Origin: Actinoplanes italicus
GTDB taxonomy: Bacteria > Actinomycetota > Actinomycetes > Mycobacteriales > Micromonosporaceae
Direction of reading: 5' to 3'
Length of the DNA stretch: 64,000 nt
NCBI RefSeq assembly: GCF_003001815.1
Contig: NZ_PVMZ01000036.1
Location: 16,131-80,130, forward strand
Shown piece by piece: positions 15,579 to 23,922 of this stretch (positions within the stretch are counted from its first letter, which is position 1; the number at the start of each line of letters is the position of its first letter). A program made the translations under genes and the position numbers. Under the pieces are notes generated by a model. The model made no database searches and was not told the origin of the DNA. It worked only from the letters and a program-made list of their open reading frames with translations.

Positions 15579-16648
15579 CGGCTCGCGACGGTGGACAGGC
15601 CACCGGCGGCCCGCACCGCCATCGACGGGAGAGGCTTCCACACCGCTGCCAGGTCGCGCATCAGCAACCCGCAGTCGAGCGTCGCGGACCCCGGCGGGAA
15701 GCGGTCCGGGTCGTCGAAGAAGGTAGACCGCACCGAGACCAGCTCGACCGCCGTGACCGGCAAGATCGGCTGCGGCATACCGGGTGTGACCGCTTGCCAG
15801 GCCGGGGCGTACAACTCCACGCCGTCCAGGCGGCCCGGATCGGGGGTGACCGAGTATCCCGCCGATCCGCGCCGGAAGAACTCCGATGCCTGAACGAGGT
15901 CGCCGAAGAGCCGGCTGCCCGGTAGCCCGGCCGCGCCCGCACCCGGCAACGCTCCCTCGCTCGACAAGGCGCCCTCACCCGACAAGGCCCCCTCGTCCTG
16001 ACGAAGCGCCCTCGCTGGGGCGGAGCTGCCGGGTGAACCCGCACTGCTGGGTGAGAACGCGATGCCGGATGAGGACGCGCTGCCGGACGAAATCGGACTG
16101 CCGGACGAAACCGCACCGCCGGACGAAACCGCACCGCCAGGCGAAACCGCACCGCCAGGCGAAACCGGACCGCCGGACGGAACCGGACCGCCGGGTGAGG
16201 ACGCTTTGCCGGCGATCCGCACGTGGACGCCGGCACTCGTCGCGTCGGCCGGATCGGTGAAATCGATCCGCAGTTCCGCAGGAGTCTCGTGCACGTCGAA
16301 CCGGCTGAGATGGTGCCGCCCAGGGAACACCCGCCCGCCGGCGACGGCGTTGATCCGGGAGCCGGTGTCGCGACGCGGGATGTAGACGCCGTAGGCGACG
16401 CCGTCGGGCGTGTCCCACTCGACCGCGATCCGGTGCGCGGCGTTCTCACTGCCCGGCCCGAGCGGCGCTGGCACGAACAGCGGCCGCGTCCGGCCCAGCC
16501 GGATCAGGCAGATCCCGGACACCGCCCACCCCTCGACGATCTGCGGCCGCATCGGGGCGGGCACCAGCCGGGCGGTGATCTCCGGGTCCGTGCGGTAGTT
16601 GATCAGGAGGCGACGCTCGACCCGACTCGTCAGGCGCGGGGTTCTCAT
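15575..16648 (-). CDS. DUF2071-family protein with a low-complexity repeat insert
   Basis: This 357-residue protein has a DUF2071 (YqjF-like, acetoacetate-decarboxylase-fold) N-terminal half: RLLINYRTDPE, GISGICLIRL-like GWAVSGICLIRLG, ENAAHRIAVEWDTPDG and VYIPRRDTGSRINAVAGG. The C-terminal part from about residue 235 (GSRLFGDLVQASEFFRRGSAGY) is also family-like. Between them, residues about 148-232, sits a Gly/Ser/Pro/Ala-rich insert encoded by 18-base tandem repeats, six residues per unit (GGAVSS, GGAVSP). It is translationally coupled to the epimerase downstream. Paired TetR-type operators lie 32-81 bases upstream. The molecular function is unknown. Confidence 0.8.
   Translation of the reverse strand: MRTPRLTSRVERRLLINYRTDPEITARLVPAPMRPQIVEGWAVSGICLIRLGRTRPLFVPAPLGPGSENAAHRIAVEWDTPDGVAYGVYIPRRDTGSRINAVAGGRVFPGRHHLSRFDVHETPAELRIDFTDPADATSAGVHVRIAGKASSPGGPVPSGGPVSPGGAVSPGGAVSSGGAVSSGSPISSGSASSSGIAFSPSSAGSPGSSAPARALRQDEGALSGEGALSSEGALPGAGAAGLPGSRLFGDLVQASEFFRRGSAGYSVTPDPGRLDGVELYAPAWQAVTPGMPQPILPVTAVELVSVRSTFFDDPDRFPPGSATLDCGLLMRDLAAVWKPLPSMAVRAAGGLSTVASR
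16026..16205. repeat. 18-base minisatellite, ten units, inside the DUF2071 gene
   Basis: Ten consecutive 18-base units of the form CCGCCGGACGAAACCGCA keep the reading frame. A more decayed run with the same period continues at about 15953-16012. The middle units are almost identical, which implies recent slippage. The length is a multiple of three, so copy-number change only alters insert size. Confidence 0.85.
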
Positions 16649-16679
16649 CTCAGTCCTCCAACGGTGCCGGCCACCATGA

Positions 16680-16695
16680 TTGAGCGGTCGCTCAA
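16680..16695. promoter_or_regulatory. TetR-type operator palindrome, site 1
   Basis: TTGAGCGGTCGCTCAA has two perfect seven-base arms around a two-base centre. It lies 32 bases upstream of the DUF2071 start. The TGAGCGnnCGCTCA form is typical of TetR-family operators. Confidence 0.55.
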
Positions 16696-16713
16696 ACCTG
16701 AGCCTAGAGCAGT

Positions 16714-16729
16714 TTAAGCAGTCGCTCAA
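16714..16729. promoter_or_regulatory. TetR-type operator palindrome, site 2
   Basis: TTAAGCAGTCGCTCAA matches site 1 at 14 of 16 positions, 34 bases further upstream. Together they make a tandem operator. No TetR gene adjoins it; the nearest in this window is at 34157 with a different operator. Confidence 0.5.
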
Positions 16730-16938
16730 CCAGGATGCCGAATCGAGTACCAGCAGCGTGCGATCAGACAGGCCGCCGAACTGATCAAGATCGACGGGCA
16801 GGAGCGCAAGGGACGAGCAGGAGCGCAAGAAACGCCCGGCCCCGGCACCCGCGGCCACAACGCCCTGCCGCCCCGGTGCCGGCGGTGGGCGGCGGGCCTG
16901 TGCCGACCGCAGCGGCTGGTCGCTGATTCCCCAGCGCC

Positions 16939-17098
16939 GGACACGGTGAGAACGGCAGCTCGCCGAACCCGGAACGCCGGACACGGTGAGAACGGCAGCT
17001 CGCCGAACCCGGAACGCCGGACACGGTGAGAACGGCTGCTCGCCGAACCCGGAACGCCGGACACGGTGAGAACGGCAGCTCGCCGAACCCGAGGCGTC
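16939..17098. repeat. four 40-base direct tandem repeats
   Basis: Four units begin at 16939, 16979, 17019 and 17059, each starting GGACACGGTGAGAACGGC. The first two are identical; the fourth diverges at its end and a partial fifth follows at about 17101. Each unit holds the inverted element CGGCAGCTCGCCG. The period is not a multiple of three. The surrounding interval 16730-16938 has no supportable gene. Confidence 0.88.
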
Positions 17099-17118
17099 AG
17101 GCGCTGTGAGAACACGGA

Positions 17119-17154
17119 AGCGCCCGGCACCGCCGGAGGGCGGTGCCGGGCGCT
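17119..17154. terminator. hairpin terminator of the sugar operon
   Basis: A perfect 16-base stem (AGCGCCCGGCACCGCC and complement) has a GGAG loop and starts nine bases past the stop of the GH31 gene. It should end the leftward lacI-ABC-yicI transcript. Confidence 0.8.
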
Positions 17155-17162
17155 CCGGGCTG

Positions 17163-19421
17163 CTAACCCAGGGTGAGGGTGCAGCTGTCCTCGTCGGCGG
17201 GCAGGTCGGTGACGGTGTCGCCGAGGCGGACGCGCCAGGGCAGCGCGTCGCCCATCCGGCCGATCACGATGCGGGAGCCCTCGCGGGCGACGGTGAACAC
17301 CGTGTCGGCGCTGTTCAGGCCCGGGACGACGACCGCGGTACGGCCCTCGGCCGGTTCGAAGAGGTGCAGGGTGACGCCGTCGCGGTAGTCGTAGTCGGGG
17401 CGGTCCTCGCGGGCGCCCACCGGCAGGACCGTGCCGGGGCGGACCAGCAGCGGAGCGGTGTCGAAGCCGTGGGTCTCGGTCACCCAGGAGGGGCCCTCGA
17501 TGACGTCCGCCGTGCCGGTGGCCGGCAGATAGCGGGTCCACCGGCCGGCCGGAACGTAGTAGGAGACCTCTCCCCCGGCCGAGAACACCGGTGCCACCAG
17601 CAGGTTCTCCCCGAGCATGTACTGCCGGTCGAGGTGGGTGACGGCCTGGTCGGCGGGGAACGCCACGGCCATCGGGCGCATCACGGGCAGGCCGGTCCGG
17701 TGCGCCTCGACGGCGGCTCCGTAGATGTACGGCATGAGCCGGTGCTTCAGGTGCGTGAAGGACCTGAGCACGTCGACGGCTTCCTCGTCGAAGAGCCACG
17801 GCACGCGGTACGACGAACTGCCGTGCAACCGGCTGTGCGACGACAACAGCCCGAACGCCACCCAGCGCTTGAACACCGCCGGGTCGGGCATGCCCTCGAA
17901 ACCGCCGATGTCGTGGCTCCAGAAGCCGAAGCCGGACGACATGAGGGACAGTCCGCCACGCAGGCTCTCCGCCATCGACTCGAAGGTGCTGGAGTTGTCG
18001 CCGCCCCAGTGGACCGGGAACTGCTGACCGCCGACGGTCGCCGAGCGGGCGAACAGCACGGCCTCGCCCTCGCCCTTGACCTCGCGCAGCACGTCGAACA
18101 CGACCTGGTTGTAGAGCTGCGTGTAGTAGTTGTGCATACGTTCCGGGTCGGAGCCGTCGTGCCACACCACGTCGGTCGGCACCCGTTCGCCGAAGTCCGA
18201 CTTGAACGCGTCGACACCCATCTCGGCCAGGCCGCGCAGCTTGCCGGCGTACCACTGGCGGGCCTCGGGGTTGGTGAAGTCGACCAGGCCCATGCCGGCC
18301 TGCCACAGGTCCCACTGGAAGACATCCCCGTTGGGACGTTTCACCAGGTAACCCTTTTCAGCGCCCTCGGCGAACAGCGGGGAGCGCTGCGCTATGTACG
18401 GGTTGATCCACAGGCAGGTGCGCAGGCCCCGGTCGGCGAGCCGCTTGAGCATGCCCGGCGGGTCGGGGAACACGCGCGAGTCCCATTCGAAGTCGCACCA
18501 GTTGAACTCGCGCATCCAGAAGCAGTCGAAGTGGAACACCGACAGGGGCAGGTTGCGGTCGGACATGCCGCCGACGAACTTGTTGACCGTCTCCTCGTCG
18601 TACGACGTGGTGAAGCTGGTCGTCAGCCACAGGCCGAAGGACCATGCGGGCGGCAGCGCGGGACGGCCGGTCAGCGCGGTGTACTTGCGGATGACGTCGG
18701 CCGGCGTGGGACCGTAGACGACCAGGTAGGACAGCCGCTGCCCGGCGACGCTGAACTGGGTACGGGTGACCATCTCGGAGGCGACCTCGAAGGACACCTT
18801 GCCGGGGTGGTCGACGAGTACTCCGTACCCACCGTTGGTGAAGTAGAAAGGCACGTTCTTGTAGGACTGCTCGGAGCTGGTGCCGCCGTCCTCGTTCCAG
18901 ATGTCGACGGTCTGACCGTTCTTGACCAGTGGCCCGAACCGCTCCCCCAGTCCGTAGACGACATGGCCGACGCCGAGGTCGAGCTGCTCGTGGATGTACT
19001 GGCCGTCAGGGCCGGTCGCGACGCCGATGCCCTTCCAGCCGCTGCCGGTCAGCCGGCGCCCGTCGGCGAGGAAGTCGAGCGCCCAGTGGTCGCCGTCGGA
19101 GAACCGGGCGGTCAGCGCGCCCGAGGTGATCGACGTGTTGTCGACCGACACGTCGCCTGACGACTCCGATATCGCGAAATTCGGGAACTTGGAGCGCTCT
19201 CCCTGATAGTTCTCGATGGTGACCCTGATGACGTCGGGGGCGGGGGCGGTGCACGTGACGGTGATGAGCGGCGCGTTCAGCGTGTCACCGCGGTGCTCGA
19301 TGCGCCGGGTCGCCGCCCACGCGGTCAGCGAGTCCGGACCGGGCCGGGTGTCCTGCAGGTGCGCGGGGTGCAGCACGGTGAAGCCCTCGCGCTTGCGCCA
19401 ATAGCCGTCGGTGAACTTCAT
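17163..19421 (-). CDS. yicI: GH31 alpha-xylosidase (YicI type)
   Basis: This 752-residue cytoplasmic glycosidase belongs to the YicI branch of family GH31. The nucleophile is Asp409 in FKSDFGERVP and the acid/base Asp475 in HWGGDNSS; the 66-residue spacing equals that of E. coli YicI (D416/D482). The beta-sandwich N-domain, the TGRPALPPAWSFGLWL barrel entry and FHFDCFWM complete the match. It releases alpha-linked xylose, for example from xyloglucan oligosaccharides such as isoprimeverose. It is the last gene of a leftward operon nine bases after the second permease; a strong terminator follows. There is no signal peptide, so substrates arrive through the ABC transporter. Confidence 0.92.
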   Translation of the reverse strand: MKFTDGYWRKREGFTVLHPAHLQDTRPGPDSLTAWAATRRIEHRGDTLNAPLITVTCTAPAPDVIRVTIENYQGERSKFPNFAISESSGDVSVDNTSITSGALTARFSDGDHWALDFLADGRRLTGSGWKGIGVATGPDGQYIHEQLDLGVGHVVYGLGERFGPLVKNGQTVDIWNEDGGTSSEQSYKNVPFYFTNGGYGVLVDHPGKVSFEVASEMVTRTQFSVAGQRLSYLVVYGPTPADVIRKYTALTGRPALPPAWSFGLWLTTSFTTSYDEETVNKFVGGMSDRNLPLSVFHFDCFWMREFNWCDFEWDSRVFPDPPGMLKRLADRGLRTCLWINPYIAQRSPLFAEGAEKGYLVKRPNGDVFQWDLWQAGMGLVDFTNPEARQWYAGKLRGLAEMGVDAFKSDFGERVPTDVVWHDGSDPERMHNYYTQLYNQVVFDVLREVKGEGEAVLFARSATVGGQQFPVHWGGDNSSTFESMAESLRGGLSLMSSGFGFWSHDIGGFEGMPDPAVFKRWVAFGLLSSHSRLHGSSSYRVPWLFDEEAVDVLRSFTHLKHRLMPYIYGAAVEAHRTGLPVMRPMAVAFPADQAVTHLDRQYMLGENLLVAPVFSAGGEVSYYVPAGRWTRYLPATGTADVIEGPSWVTETHGFDTAPLLVRPGTVLPVGAREDRPDYDYRDGVTLHLFEPAEGRTAVVVPGLNSADTVFTVAREGSRIVIGRMGDALPWRVRLGDTVTDLPADEDSCTLTLG

Positions 19422-19430
19422 GAAAGTCCT

Positions 19431-20315
19431 TTACTTGATGGCGCCGGCGGCGATGCCGCGCGTGAGGGTCCGCTGGAAGATCAGGAAGAAGAGCATCGCG
19501 GGGACGATGCCGATCAGGGCCGAGGCGCTGGTCGTCGTGGCGTCCATCATGCGGTCGCCCTGCAGGACGCCGAGAGCGACCGGAACGGTCTGGTTGTCGT
19601 TGGAGACCAGGAAGATGAGGGGCAGGAAGAACTCGTTCCACGTCCAGATGAAGAAGAACGTGAACAGCACCGCGAGGGTGGGCCCGCTGACCGGCACGAC
19701 GACGCGCCACAGGGTGCGCCATTTGCCGGCGCCGTCGACGGCGGCGGCGTCCAGCAGTTCCCGGGGGAATTCGGAGTAGACCGAGGTGAGCAGGTACGTG
19801 CCGAAGGCGCTCTGGATGACCGTGAAGATGATGATGATCGCGATCAGGCTGTCGTAGAGGCCGGCCTCCTTGGAGATGTAGTACAGCGGGTAGACCAGCA
19901 CCTCCTGCGGCAGCAGGTTGGCGACCAGGAAGAACACCAGGAACCAGACCCGCCCGCGGACGCGGCCGATACCCAGGGCGTACGCGTTGAGGATGGACAG
20001 CACGACGCCGAGCACGGCGACCGTCAGGCTGGTGACGAAGCTGTTCCAGAGCTTCTGGCCGAAGTCGACACGGTTCCAGAAGTTGACGATGCCGTCCCAG
20101 TACAGGCTCACCGGCACCGACAGCGGCCCGTTGGCGGCGTAGTCGGCAGGGCTCTTGAACGCGTTGACGGCGATCACCAGCAGCGGCCCGACCAGCAGCA
20201 ACAGCAGGACGAGCAGGCCGCCGAGGACGATCCAGCGGACCGGGTCACGGCGTCTGGCGGCTTTCGGGGCGTCCGGGGCGGGCGCCTTGGTCACGGACGG
20301 AAGAACGGCAGTCAT
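19431..20315 (-). CDS. carbohydrate ABC transporter permease, MalG type
   Basis: This 294-residue inner-membrane permease has six predicted helices and the EAA-loop motif ELLDAAAVDGAGKWRTLWRVVVPVSGP that contacts the ATPase. The cytoplasmic N-terminal tail is basic (KAARRRDPVRW). The start ATG overlaps the stop of the first permease by four bases. With its partner it forms the channel of a sugar (CUT1) importer. No ATPase gene is present here, so a shared MsiK-type ATPase elsewhere is the likely energiser, as is usual in actinomycetes. Confidence 0.9.
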   Translation of the reverse strand: MTAVLPSVTKAPAPDAPKAARRRDPVRWIVLGGLLVLLLLLVGPLLVIAVNAFKSPADYAANGPLSVPVSLYWDGIVNFWNRVDFGQKLWNSFVTSLTVAVLGVVLSILNAYALGIGRVRGRVWFLVFFLVANLLPQEVLVYPLYYISKEAGLYDSLIAIIIIFTVIQSAFGTYLLTSVYSEFPRELLDAAAVDGAGKWRTLWRVVVPVSGPTLAVLFTFFFIWTWNEFFLPLIFLVSNDNQTVPVALGVLQGDRMMDATTTSASALIGIVPAMLFFLIFQRTLTRGIAAGAIK

Positions 20316-21208
20316 CGCAGCTCCTCCGAGCGGTGCTGAAGACGGAGGAACAGGAAGGCGAGGATCACGATCAGCACCGTCAGGACCGTGGAGATCGCTG
20401 ACCCGTACCCGACCTGGGCTTTTTCGAAGAAGTTCTTGTACGCGAAGTAGGACGGCACCAGGGTGGAGTTGCTCGGCCCGCCCTTGGTGAGCACGAAGAC
20501 CTGACCGAAGATCTTCAGCGCGGCGATCGTGGTGGTGACCAGCACGACGTAGAACTCGGGCCGGATCATGTGCACGGTGATCTTGCGGAACCGCTGCCAC
20601 CAGGTCGCGCCGTCCAGGTCGGCGGCCTCGTACAGCGATGGATCGATGCGCGACAACCCGGACATGAACATCACGATCGGGTAGCCAAGCTGGAACCAGA
20701 CCATCACGAACATGACGCTGTACAGCGCGTAGTCGGGATCGCCCAGCCAGTTCTTCGCGAGACTCCCGAGCCCGACCGACTCGAGGATCTGGTTGAGCGC
20801 GCCGTACCCGGGATGCAGGATCCAGCTCCAGACGATGCCGGTGACCGCGACCGGCAGCACCTGCGGCACGTAGTAGCCGGAGCGGAACAGCCCGGCCCAC
20901 CGGTCGCCGAACCGCTTGGCCACGTAGTCGAACAGCACGGCGGCCAGCACCAGCCCCAGCAGGGTCGGGATCACCGCCATCGCGAAGACGAGCAGGCCGA
21001 TGTTGCCGAACGACTGCCAGAACAGGGTGTCGCCGAAGAGCCGGGTGTAGTTCTCCAGCCCGACCCAGCGCGGGTCGCCGACGCCGGTCCATTTGGTGAA
21101 ACTGACGTACACCGTCATCACGAGCGGCACGACGATCACCGCGAGTGAGGCGAGCACGCCGGGAATCAGATACACCGCGTAGCCGCGGTTACGTACACGA
21201 CCGGCCAT
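20312..21208 (-). CDS. carbohydrate ABC transporter permease, MalF type
   Basis: This 298-residue protein has six hydrophobic helices. The EAA motif is SLYEAADLDGATWWQRFRKITVHMIRP and the N-terminal helix follows a basic stretch (AGRVRNRGYAVYLIPG). ATG 21208 is chosen because GGGGAAGGGG lies upstream; a GTG 18 bases earlier is possible. It pairs with the MalG-type permease downstream (four-base overlap) and with the lipoprotein binding protein upstream, from which it is separated by a 13-base-stem hairpin. Confidence 0.9.
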   Translation of the reverse strand: MAGRVRNRGYAVYLIPGVLASLAVIVVPLVMTVYVSFTKWTGVGDPRWVGLENYTRLFGDTLFWQSFGNIGLLVFAMAVIPTLLGLVLAAVLFDYVAKRFGDRWAGLFRSGYYVPQVLPVAVTGIVWSWILHPGYGALNQILESVGLGSLAKNWLGDPDYALYSVMFVMVWFQLGYPIVMFMSGLSRIDPSLYEAADLDGATWWQRFRKITVHMIRPEFYVVLVTTTIAALKIFGQVFVLTKGGPSNSTLVPSYFAYKNFFEKAQVGYGSAISTVLTVLIVILAFLFLRLQHRSEELR

Positions 21209-21226
21209 GCCGGACCCCTTCCCCAC

Positions 21227-21258
21227 GCGGTGCGGGCGGTGGTCACCGCCCGCACCGC
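21227..21258. other. intercistronic hairpin between binding-protein and permease genes
   Basis: GCGGTGCGGGCGG pairs perfectly with its complement around the six-base loop TGGTCA. Such a hairpin directly after a solute-binding-protein gene usually stabilises its mRNA or dampens read-through, so that more binding protein than permease is made. That role is inferred. Confidence 0.6.
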
Positions 21259-21265
21259 GCCACGA

Positions 21266-22576
21266 TCATTTGCCGAGGTCGGCCAGATTGTCGTTGTACG
21301 GCTTCGCGATCTCGTCCAGGAAGGCGTCCGGCGTCTTCGAGCCGTTGATCAGGCCCTGGGTACCGGCCACGAGCACGTCGTAGTAACCGGGCGCCGGCCA
21401 GTCCGGGTAGAACGCGAGACCGTCCGAGGTGGAGATCTTGTTGAAGGTCTCGACCAGTTCCTTGTTCTTCGGGTCGGTGATCGCCGACGGGTCGGCCGCG
21501 ACCGGGACACCGCCGCTGTTGCCGAGCAGTGCCTGCACCTCAGGCTGCATGGTGATGTCGATGAAGTCGTACGCCAGCGCCTTGGCCTTGCTCTTCTCCG
21601 GAACCACCCAGAGGTTGCCGCTGGAACCCGGGTGCAGGGTGTTGCCCGGGAAGAGGAAGGTGCCCCACTCGAAGTCCTTGATCTCGTCGGCGAACCGGCC
21701 GTACCACCAGGAGCCGGAGATCAGGATCGGGAACTTGCCCTGGGTGAAGGAGCCGCCCATGTCCTCGGCCTTGATGCTGGCCGAGTCCTTGCTGATGTAG
21801 CCCTTCGACACCCACTCGGCGAACGTCTGCGCGCCGTAGGTGAGCTGCGGGCCCTTGAAGTCGACCTTGTTCTTGTAGAGCTGGTAGTCGTCGACGAACT
21901 TGCGGTCGGCCTTCGACAGGGCGAGCTCGTAGAAGATCTGCTGGGCGGGGTATTCCGCGCCGCCGACGGCCAGCGGGGTCACCTTGTTCTGCACGAAGGT
22001 GTCCATGACCTTGGTGAACTCGTCGAACGTGGTGGGAACGGCCAGTTTGTACTGGTCGAACATCTTCTTGTTGTAGTAGACGGTGACGAACTCGCCGTAG
22101 TTGGGCACCCCGAAGACCTTGCCGCTGCCCATGATTCCGTCTTCGTCGTACTTCGCGGTGGTCTGCAGGCTGGCGCTCAGCTTGGAGTCCCAGCCGCGCT
22201 TGCCGAACTCGTCCGAGATGTCGGTGAGCAGGCCCTGCTTGGAGAGCAGACCGGCGGTCGCGTTTCCCTTGTTGTACTCCATGATGTCGGGCGCGCTGTC
22301 CGAGTTGAGGATCATCTGGGCGTTCTGCTGGATCTGCTCGAAGCCCTTCTCTTCGAACTTCACCTCGACGCCGGGGTGGCTGGCCTTGAACAGCTCGATC
22401 GCCTTGTTCCAGGCGATGCCCATGGCGCTGTTGGGGCCCTCGTAGTGCCAGAGGGTCAGGGTCTTGGCGTCGGCACCTTCGGTCGCACCACCGTCGTCGC
22501 TGCCGCACGCGGTGAGACCGAGGGTTGCTGCCAGCAAAAGAGCACCGGCCGCGAGACCGGATCGTGATCGGAGCAT
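21266..22576 (-). CDS. sugar ABC transporter substrate-binding lipoprotein
   Basis: This 436-residue protein has a lipoprotein signal peptide ending in the lipobox LTAC (Cys at about residue 24), followed by SDDGGATEG. The mature part is an extracellular solute-binding protein family 1 (CUT1 oligosaccharide) fold: LTLWHYEGPNSAMG, the EVKFEEKGFEQIQQ strand and GVPNYGEFVTVYYN. It is anchored outside the membrane and delivers sugar to the two permeases. The first transport gene follows lacI by 104 bases that contain a perfect LacI-type palindrome, so sugar induction by derepression is expected. Confidence 0.92.
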   Translation of the reverse strand: MLRSRSGLAAGALLLAATLGLTACGSDDGGATEGADAKTLTLWHYEGPNSAMGIAWNKAIELFKASHPGVEVKFEEKGFEQIQQNAQMILNSDSAPDIMEYNKGNATAGLLSKQGLLTDISDEFGKRGWDSKLSASLQTTAKYDEDGIMGSGKVFGVPNYGEFVTVYYNKKMFDQYKLAVPTTFDEFTKVMDTFVQNKVTPLAVGGAEYPAQQIFYELALSKADRKFVDDYQLYKNKVDFKGPQLTYGAQTFAEWVSKGYISKDSASIKAEDMGGSFTQGKFPILISGSWWYGRFADEIKDFEWGTFLFPGNTLHPGSSGNLWVVPEKSKAKALAYDFIDITMQPEVQALLGNSGGVPVAADPSAITDPKNKELVETFNKISTSDGLAFYPDWPAPGYYDVLVAGTQGLINGSKTPDAFLDEIAKPYNDNLADLGK

Positions 22577-22602
22577 TGCGGTACCTCCGGGGGAAGTCCT
22601 CG

Positions 22603-22628
22603 CGATCGTCGAAGCGCTTCGACGATCG
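22603..22628. promoter_or_regulatory. LacI-type operator of the sugar-transport operon
   Basis: A perfect 26-base palindrome is centred on TCGAAGCGCTTCGA (22609-22622) and lies 27 bases upstream of the binding-protein gene. The same core recurs at 26915-26930 before the GH3 gene. It is the obvious target of the LacI protein encoded next door. Confidence 0.88.
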
Positions 22629-22680
22629 GCCTTGTCGAGACGCTATGAAACGAGCCCGCTTCATGTCAACGGTGTGACGT

Positions 22681-23682
22681 TCAGATTTCGCGGCAGGAGT
22701 CGCGCTCGACCAGGCTGGGAGCGAGCAGCCGGGTGTACTCCACGCGCCGGCCGTCCAGCAGCCGCATCGCGGTCTCCACGGCCAGGGTGCCGACGTCGTG
22801 CGCCGGGATGTCGATCGAGGTCAGGTTGATCGGCATCGAGGTCGCGACGTCCCGCGGGCAGATCGCGACGATCGAGATGTCCTCGGGCACCCGCCGGCCG
22901 GTGGCGTGCAGCAGGTCGAGCAACGGCCGCAGCGCCTCCTCGTTGTGCACCACCAGGGCGGTCAGGCCGTCGAGTTCGGCGTCGAGGTCGGCCATGCAGG
23001 ACCGCACCCCCTCGGCGCCCGGCTCGCACGGGTGCGTGACCGTCCGCAGATCGAACTCGGCCGACGCCTCCAGGAAACCGGTGAGGAACCGGTCGGCGTA
23101 GGTGGTCTGCCGCTTGTACACCGCCGGGGACGGGCCGACCAGGCCGATCCGCCGGTGGCCGTGCCCCGCCAGGTGCGCCAGCGCCTCCCGCGCGGCGGCA
23201 CCGAAGTCCAGGTCGACGCAGGCGATGCCCGAGTGGTCGGCGGGCAGGCCGATCAGCACCGACGGCTGCTTGAGCTTGCGCAGCGCCGGGATGCGAAGGT
23301 CGTCGCGCTCCAGGTCCATCACTATCAACGCGTCGACCATGGTGCTGTGCGCGACCCGCTCCAGGCCCGCGGTGCCCTCGTCCTTGGTCAGGAGCAGGAC
23401 ATCATGGTTGTACGAGCGAGCGGCGGTCACCACGGCGGTCGCGAACTGCATGATGACCGGCACGTTGACGTCCACGCGCAGCGGCGCGACCAGGGCGATC
23501 ACGTTGGTCTTGCTGCTGGCCAGGGCACGGGCGCCGGCGTGCGGGTGAAACCCGAGCTCGGCGATGGCGGCCTGGACGCGGGCGCGGGTCTCGGCCGAGA
23601 TCGGGCGGCGGCCACTGAGCACGTACGACACCGTGCTCGGCGACACCCCCGCCGCCTTGGCGACATCATTGATCGTCGGCAT
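22681..23682 (-). CDS. LacI-family transcriptional regulator of the sugar locus
   Basis: This 333-residue regulator has the LacI helix-turn-helix TINDVAKAAGVSPSTVSYVLSGRRPIS and hinge helix HAGARALASSKTNVIALV, then a periplasmic-binding-protein-like effector domain. ATG 23682 is chosen because the HTH begins at residue 3 and GGGGAGG lies upstream. It stands first in the leftward cluster with the transporter and alpha-xylosidase, and probably represses both these and the GH3 gene through the two CGAAGCGCTTCG palindromes. The inducer is likely a xyloglucan- or xylan-derived oligosaccharide, which is inferred only from the enzymes. Confidence 0.92.
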   Translation of the reverse strand: MPTINDVAKAAGVSPSTVSYVLSGRRPISAETRARVQAAIAELGFHPHAGARALASSKTNVIALVAPLRVDVNVPVIMQFATAVVTAARSYNHDVLLLTKDEGTAGLERVAHSTMVDALIVMDLERDDLRIPALRKLKQPSVLIGLPADHSGIACVDLDFGAAAREALAHLAGHGHRRIGLVGPSPAVYKRQTTYADRFLTGFLEASAEFDLRTVTHPCEPGAEGVRSCMADLDAELDGLTALVVHNEEALRPLLDLLHATGRRVPEDISIVAICPRDVATSMPINLTSIDIPAHDVGTLAVETAMRLLDGRRVEYTRLLAPSLVERDSCREI

Positions 23683-23749
23683 CGCGCCTCCCCAAGTCGC
23701 CACAGCCAGCTCTGCGGTCGATCCTACTGATCAGCGCCCCCACCCCCGC

Positions 23750-23912
23750 GCGTGGTGACCTACGCCCACCCACAAGCCGCAACTCACCACGCGAACGCCG
23801 GGCCCCGCTGCGTGGTGACCTACGCCCACCGCCGAGCCGCAACTCACCACGCGAACGCCGGGCCCCGCTGCGTGGTGACCTACGCCCACCGCCGAGCCGT
23901 AAGTCACCACGC
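23750..23912. repeat. array of three 60-base hairpin repeats
   Basis: Three hairpins at 23750-23792, 23810-23852 and 23870-23912 recur with exact 60-base spacing. Each has a nine-base stem GCGTGGTGA/TCACCACGC around a 25-base loop. Units 1 and 2 differ at only a few loop bases; unit 3 is diverged at its outer end. The array begins 11 bases after the GH3 stop and ends about 160 bases before the lacI start codon region, so it can act as a terminator array for the GH3 transcript. Confidence 0.85.
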
Positions 23913-23922
23913 GGGTGTGGGG

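Noticed and set aside
16726..18315. 529-codon minus-strand frame reaching through the 40-base repeats
   Set aside because: It is an alternate frame of the GH31 gene extended by repeats; no conserved domain is visible.
23750..23912. CRISPR array reading of the 60-base periodic repeats
   Set aside because: The whole unit including the would-be spacer is conserved, there are only three units and no cas genes.
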